A DNA stretch of 14,778 nt, taken from contig DXOJ01000670.1 in the NCBI GenBank assembly GCA_019412865.1, forward strand, positions 1 through 14,778, given 5' to 3'. The first letter of the stretch is position 1, and every line of letters begins with the position of its first letter. Shown here in pieces: positions 13,877 through 14,778 of the stretch. Source of the stretch: Bacteroides sp. GTDB taxonomy: Bacteria; Bacteroidota; Bacteroidia; Bacteroidales; Bacteroidaceae. The translations under genes and the position numbers were made by a program. Below the pieces are notes generated by a model. That model worked only from the letters and a program-made list of their open reading frames with translations, searched no databases and had not been told where the DNA came from.

Positions 13877-14778
13877 CTATTTTTCAATTAAACGCACCTT
13901 TATTAAACCATCATAAGGATTAAAATCAAAAATAATTTTATCCCCCAAGATATTTGCTGATAGTCGTTTTTTATTTTGGGTAACAACTACTCCTTTTACT
14001 CCTTCCTTTCTGACTATCATTGTTAATGGTTCCGCAAAAAGTTCCTTATTTAGCTTCAATTTTGGAGTAATAACCAGCACATCTTTTTTATCTGATACTT
14101 TCAGTTGTATTTCTTTCCTCTCCTTTATATAAGAAGCGATTTGCCGAAAAGTACTTATCCAAATTTTATCCTCCATATTTTTCACTTCGTCCAAATGTTC
14201 CCAAAATAATTCAGGTGACTTGAAAGCATCATATCCGTAATTAATGCCATGGGTCATGGTTACTCCCCAATCCTTGTTTTTTATTAAGTCTTCCAACCAT
14301 TTTGCAAACCGTTGAGGACTTGCCTTACTTCCACCTATCGAAAATTGTTTCACACGTGTTGCCACCCTATTTTCAGAAGCTATCTGAGAAATCGTATCTG
14401 GCTTATAATTATATGGATAACAATAGGTAACAGGCATAATACCAATGTTAGCAAAAATTGCACTATCATTTTTCTCTATCTCATCTTTAATACGAGCTAA
14501 GGGCAAACGTGACATTTTCTTATGTGACCAACTATGATTGGAAATCTCATGTCCTTTATTTGCCATTTCCTTCAATTGCATCCAAGTCATTCGAGGAACC
14601 TTTGCATCCATTCCCTGTTCCGTATAATAGCCGCATATCCAAAAAGTTCCTTTAAAACCCCGTTTTTCCAATTCTGGAAAAACGATTGTATAATGTTCTG
14701 CCAACCCATCATCAAATGTATAACTAATAGCACATATTTTATCATGCTTATATTTGGCTACATAAACCTCCCTATTTG
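13877..14778 (-). CDS. NodB-domain (CE4-like) polysaccharide deacetylase, 5' end outside the window
   Basis: The minus-strand frame is open from the window edge to a stop at 13877, giving about 300 visible residues; the true start is missing. The protein would remove N- or O-acetyl groups from a sugar polymer using a divalent metal. NodB motifs in order: TFDDG at 14719-14705 (catalytic base and metal Asp), the HSWSH metal motif at 14536-14522, a CYPYN segment at about 14419-14405 in place of the usual R-x-P-Y, and WGVTMTHG at about 14269-14246 with the late catalytic His. About 75 beta-rich residues follow the barrel up to the stop. An in-frame TTG at 14704 can look like a start, but it lies after TFDDG and would delete the metal-binding Asp. 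Ending 110 bases before susC on the same strand, with no intrinsic terminator between, it may belong functionally to the locus or be read through into it. The substrate is unknown. Confidence 0.85.
   Translation of the reverse strand, partial: NREVYVAKYKHDKICAISYTFDDGLAEHYTIVFPELEKRGFKGTFWICGYYTEQGMDAKVPRMTWMQLKEMANKGHEISNHSWSHKKMSRLPLARIKDEIEKNDSAIFANIGIMPVTYCYPYNYKPDTISQIASENRVATRVKQFSIGGSKASPQRFAKWLEDLIKNKDWGVTMTHGINYGYDAFKSPELFWEHLDEVKNMEDKIWISTFRQIASYIKERKEIQLKVSDKKDVLVITPKLKLNKELFAEPLTMIVRKEGVKGVVVTQNKKRLSANILGDKIIFDFNPYDGLIKVRLIEK

Noticed and set aside
14702..14704. TTG as the start codon of the deacetylase
   Set aside because: The same frame continues upstream and encodes the essential TFDDG motif, so the real start must be further upstream.
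1..14778. CRISPR arrays, tRNA or rRNA genes, insertion sequences
   Set aside because: No regularly spaced repeats, tRNA-like cloverleaf, rRNA sequence or transposase-like frame was seen on either strand.

Overview
The window looks like Bacteroides or a close Bacteroidota relative. It carries a SusC/SusD pair with lipoprotein enzymes behind it, AT-rich DNA with A/T-rich translation starts, and a promoter element of the TAnnTTTG type. I cannot name the species from sequence alone.

All seven genes lie on the minus strand, so the window is read from right to left. At the right edge (13877-14778) is the 3' part of a NodB/CE4-type polysaccharide deacetylase gene whose start lies outside the window. 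A 110-base gap follows, with a TAnnTTTG promoter match and three TGTAC copies. Then come a SusC-like TonB-dependent transporter (10611-13766), a SusD-like glycan-binding lipoprotein (8977-10596), a large GH2-type enzyme (5983-8946), a PL11 rhamnogalacturonan lyase lipoprotein (3938-5860), a second GH2-type enzyme paralogous to the first (970-3936), and an SGNH/SASA carbohydrate acetylesterase (153-953). This is a compact polysaccharide utilization locus. No regulator (HTCS, SARP or ECF sigma/anti-sigma) and no GH105, GH28 or GH106 gene is present in the window.

Read together, the surface PL11 lyase would cut a rhamnogalacturonan-I-like backbone, SusD and SusC would bind and import the fragments, and the periplasmic GH2 enzymes and esterase would remove side-chain sugars and acetyl groups. 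This pathway is inferred from family membership.

The points most worth a second look are these. Both GH2 paralogs lack the Glu expected at the acid/base position (Lys in one, Asn in the other) but keep the nucleophile motif. The PL11 lyase departs from the usual family motif at two places. A strong intrinsic terminator with a GAGA tetraloop sits inside the gene cluster, between the first GH2 gene and the lyase. The deacetylase reading frame continues to the window edge, and its catalytic TFDDG motif lies upstream of an apparent internal TTG start.
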